DNA of 64,000 bases, from NCBI GenBank assembly GCA_045117315.1, contig JBGUNJ010000109.1:1-64000 (forward strand). The letters run 5' to 3'. Source of the DNA: CAG-791 sp045117315 (GTDB lineage Bacteria > Bacillota > Clostridia > Lachnospirales > Lachnospiraceae). The translations under genes and the position numbers were made by a program. Positions within the stretch are counted from its first letter, which is position 1. Every line of letters begins with the position of its first letter. A model generated the notes under the pieces. The model had not been told where the DNA came from. It made no database searches and worked only from the letters and a program-made list of their open reading frames with translations. Shown here one piece after another: positions 62,108 to 64,000 of the stretch.

Positions 62108-63556
62108 ATGAGAAAAACGCTTTACCTTCGGATCATAATCGCCTACCTGCTCTTCGGCCTGTTCGGATTTTTCGCAGTGGCCACCGTTATCTCCAGAATA
62201 ACGATGGAATACTGTGTCCGGGACAAGGCCAGGCTCCTGTATGGAGAGGCCACTCATATTTCCGATACCTACGCGACCGACCTCTACAATTCCAGGGTTT
62301 CTCTGGAAATCGTCCAGGGGCAGATGGAAGCCCTGTCCGCCTATATGGACACGGAGATCTGGATCCTCAACCCCTCCGGCCGCATGATCGTCAATTCCCG
62401 GCAGGCCCCCGATCCTTCCGCAGAGACCTTCGTAGAGGGCTTCGACTCCACTTTTACAGCCGGAAACTACTACACGACCGGCACCTTTTTTGATTCCTTT
62501 GACAAAGAGGTCCTCAGTGTCACAGTTCCCATCACCGGCAGCTTCAAAATCCGCGGCTATGTTGTCATTCATATGCCCATGGAAAAGGTCCGCCGTGACG
62601 CGGACGGCATTCTGAACATAGCCTATATGGAACTGGTCCTCCTGATCGTCCTGTCTCTCATCATCCTCCTGTTTTTCACAGAATATGTCTATCGTCCTCT
62701 GCGGCGCATCATCGCCGCGGCCGAACAGTATGCCCTTGGAAACATGCACTACCACATCCCTGTCGAGCGCGAAGACGAACTGGGATACCTGGCTGCTTCC
62801 CTGGGCTACATGGCAGACACGATTGCGCGTTCGGAGGATGATCAGAAAAAATTTATAGCAAATATCTCCCACGATTTCCGCTCCCCCCTAACCTCCATCC
62901 ACGGATTTCTGGAGGCCATGCTGGATGGCACGATTCCTCCGGAGCGGTATGAACACTATCTGGGAGTTGTCCTCGCCGAGACCGAGCGCCTCACCAAGCT
63001 GACCAACGGCCTCCTCACCCTCAACAATCTCACTACGGGCGGCATGCTGCTGAACCGGACGGATTTTGACATCAACGCCGTGATCCGGTCCGTCGCCGCC
63101 TCCTTCGAACAGACCTGCCGCACCCGCAATATCCACATCCACCTGGTTCTGGTGGGCAAAATACTGTTTGTCAACGCGGATCTGGAAAAAATACAGCAGG
63201 TCCTTTACAACCTGATCGACAACGCCTTAAAATTCAGCCGTCCGGACTCCGACATCACGATCGAAACTACCGAAAAAGGAGAGACGATCTTTGTATCTGT
63301 CCGCGACAGCGGCATAGGCATTCCCAAAGCGGACCAGCCGCTGATCTGGGACCGCTTCTACAAGACCGACCTGTCCAGGGGCAAAGACAAAAAAGGGACA
63401 GGCCTTGGCCTGTCCATAGTCCGCGAGATCATCCGCGCCCACGAAGAAAACATCACCCTTGTGAGCACCGAAGGCGTCGGGAGCACATTTACTTTTACAC
63501 TGCGGCGCTCCGACCGCAACGACGTCCTGAATGAGGACGGCGAATCGGAAGTCTGA
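62108..63556 (+). CDS. Sensor histidine kinase
   Basis: 482 residues. TM1 (about 8-30) and TM2 (about 172-192) enclose an extracytoplasmic sensor domain. A HAMP domain (about 195-245), a HisKA domain with the phospho-His in ISHDFRSPLTSIHG and an HATPase domain (NLIDNALKFS, DSGIGIPK, GTGLGLSIV) follow. It forms a two-component system with the preceding response regulator. The signal is unknown. It is typical of VicK/PhoR-like kinases in Clostridia. Confidence 0.93.
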   Translation: MRKTLYLRIIIAYLLFGLFGFFAVATVISRITMEYCVRDKARLLYGEATHISDTYATDLYNSRVSLEIVQGQMEALSAYMDTEIWILNPSGRMIVNSRQAPDPSAETFVEGFDSTFTAGNYYTTGTFFDSFDKEVLSVTVPITGSFKIRGYVVIHMPMEKVRRDADGILNIAYMELVLLIVLSLIILLFFTEYVYRPLRRIIAAAEQYALGNMHYHIPVEREDELGYLAASLGYMADTIARSEDDQKKFIANISHDFRSPLTSIHGFLEAMLDGTIPPERYEHYLGVVLAETERLTKLTNGLLTLNNLTTGGMLLNRTDFDINAVIRSVAASFEQTCRTRNIHIHLVLVGKILFVNADLEKIQQVLYNLIDNALKFSRPDSDITIETTEKGETIFVSVRDSGIGIPKADQPLIWDRFYKTDLSRGKDKKGTGLGLSIVREIIRAHEENITLVSTEGVGSTFTFTLRRSDRNDVLNEDGESEV

Positions 63557-63685
63557 CCGGAACGATCTGTTTTATCCTGCCGTCTGTCAACGTCTGTCAA
63601 TTAGAATCGGCAGACACGGTTTCTCAATAAGTTTTCAATTCATTTTTCAATACTTTTTCAATACTTTTTCGATATTTTTTTCAAA

Positions 63686-63716
63686 GATAAAGACCGCGGA
63701 ATCCGCGGTCTTTATC
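63686..63716. terminator. Bidirectional terminator between the kinase gene and trmL
   Basis: GATAAAGACCGCGGA (63686-63700) pairs perfectly with TCCGCGGTCTTTATC (63702-63716), giving a 15-bp stem with A/T-rich edges; it ends both convergent transcripts. Confidence 0.85.
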
Positions 63717-63719
63717 TCA

Positions 63720-64000
63720 TTATTTCCAGTGCAGTCTGTGCAGCTCTCCTTCCCGCTCCAGCCCCGGGAATCCATTACGGCGCAGAGCCTCATATAAAAC
63801 CACCGCCACCGCGTTGGAAAGATTCAGGGACCGTATTCCGTACCCCATGGGGATCCGGATGCAGGTCTCCTCGTTGTCCACCAGTATTTCCTCTGGAATT
63901 CCCGCGCTCTCCTTGCCAAACATGATGTAGTCATCAGGCCCGAAATCCGCATCGCAATACAGCTTTTTTGCCTTGGTGGTGGCAAACCAGATGCGGGGAG
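63720..64000 (-). CDS. trmL: tRNA (cytidine(34)-2'-O)-methyltransferase, 3' part
   Basis: The visible 93 codons run to the right edge of the window and read RIWFATTKAKKLYCDADFG, DDYIMFGKESAGIPEEIL and IRIPMGYGIRSLNLSNAVAV. These are the SPOUT-fold motifs 2 and 3 of TrmL, which 2'-O-methylates the wobble base of leucine tRNAs. The start lies beyond 64000, and an internal ATG at 63923 is not the start. Confidence 0.9.
   Translation of the reverse strand, partial: PRIWFATTKAKKLYCDADFGPDDYIMFGKESAGIPEEILVDNEETCIRIPMGYGIRSLNLSNAVAVVLYEALRRNGFPGLEREGELHRLHWK

Overview
The window looks like a chromosomal stretch of an anaerobic gut Firmicute, most likely a Lachnospiraceae/Clostridia member. Evidence for this: AGGAGG-type ribosome sites, very sharp TTGACA-17-TATAAT-like promoters, a trimeric NADH-linked [FeFe] hydrogenase, a MutS2 and YhaM core set, and mobile elements carrying large serine recombinases, RepA_N, DnaC, MobC and relaxase genes. 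No rRNA, tRNA or CRISPR array was seen.

Positions 1 to about 31000 are accessory DNA. From the left there is a large serine recombinase with three small companion genes, an XRE regulator, and the start of an Abi-like gene cut off by insertion-sequence debris. Next is an AT-rich cassette (4423-8858): a P-loop/deoxycytidylate-deaminase fusion related to anti-phage dCTP deaminases, a translationally coupled RlmN-like radical SAM enzyme, and a two-TM membrane protein. An IS4-family element (9066-10650) with a nonsense-mutated transposase separates this from a type I restriction-modification locus. That locus has hsdM, an hsdS gene split by an invertible segment with 16-bp inverted repeats, its own tyrosine recombinase, and a second hsdS truncated by the IS; no hsdR is present. 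From about 15 to 31 kb lies a mobilizable element or integrated plasmid: a small partition-type protein, a decayed replication gene, ParB, two large serine recombinases around an AlbA_2/Schlafen-type ATPase, a STAND (NB-ARC-like) NTPase gene bracketed by 29-bp inverted repeats built from 11-bp iterons, RepA_N, DnaC-like ATPase, MobC and a MOBP-type relaxase.

Positions 31000 to 50600 form a metabolic block tied together by shared operators. Two paralogous FadR-type GntR regulators lie next to a beta-glucoside PTS transporter, a family 1 glycosidase and glycerate kinase. On the other strand is a long gene set: UlaG-like lactonase, sodium/solute symporter, 3-hydroxyacyl-CoA-dehydrogenase-like enzyme, DeoC-like aldolase, tartronate semialdehyde reductase, PPC/DUF296 protein, then HydC, HydB and HydA, with an ilvD-type dehydratase transcribed from its own promoter upstream. 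Sites of the form ATGTCAGACAA or TTGTATGACAA sit at the -10/+1 of five promoters, so one or both GntR proteins probably control the whole block. The likely flow is sugar or sugar acid uptake, lactone opening, oxidation, aldol cleavage to tartronate semialdehyde/glycerate and 2-phosphoglycerate, with hydrogenase disposing of reductant. That pathway is inference.

Positions 50600 to 64000 look like conserved chromosome: RlmD, an MBL-fold hydrolase, a histidine phosphatase, a VOC protein, YhaM, a degenerate HtrA-like membrane protein, MutS2, an OmpR-type two-component pair and the 3' part of trmL.
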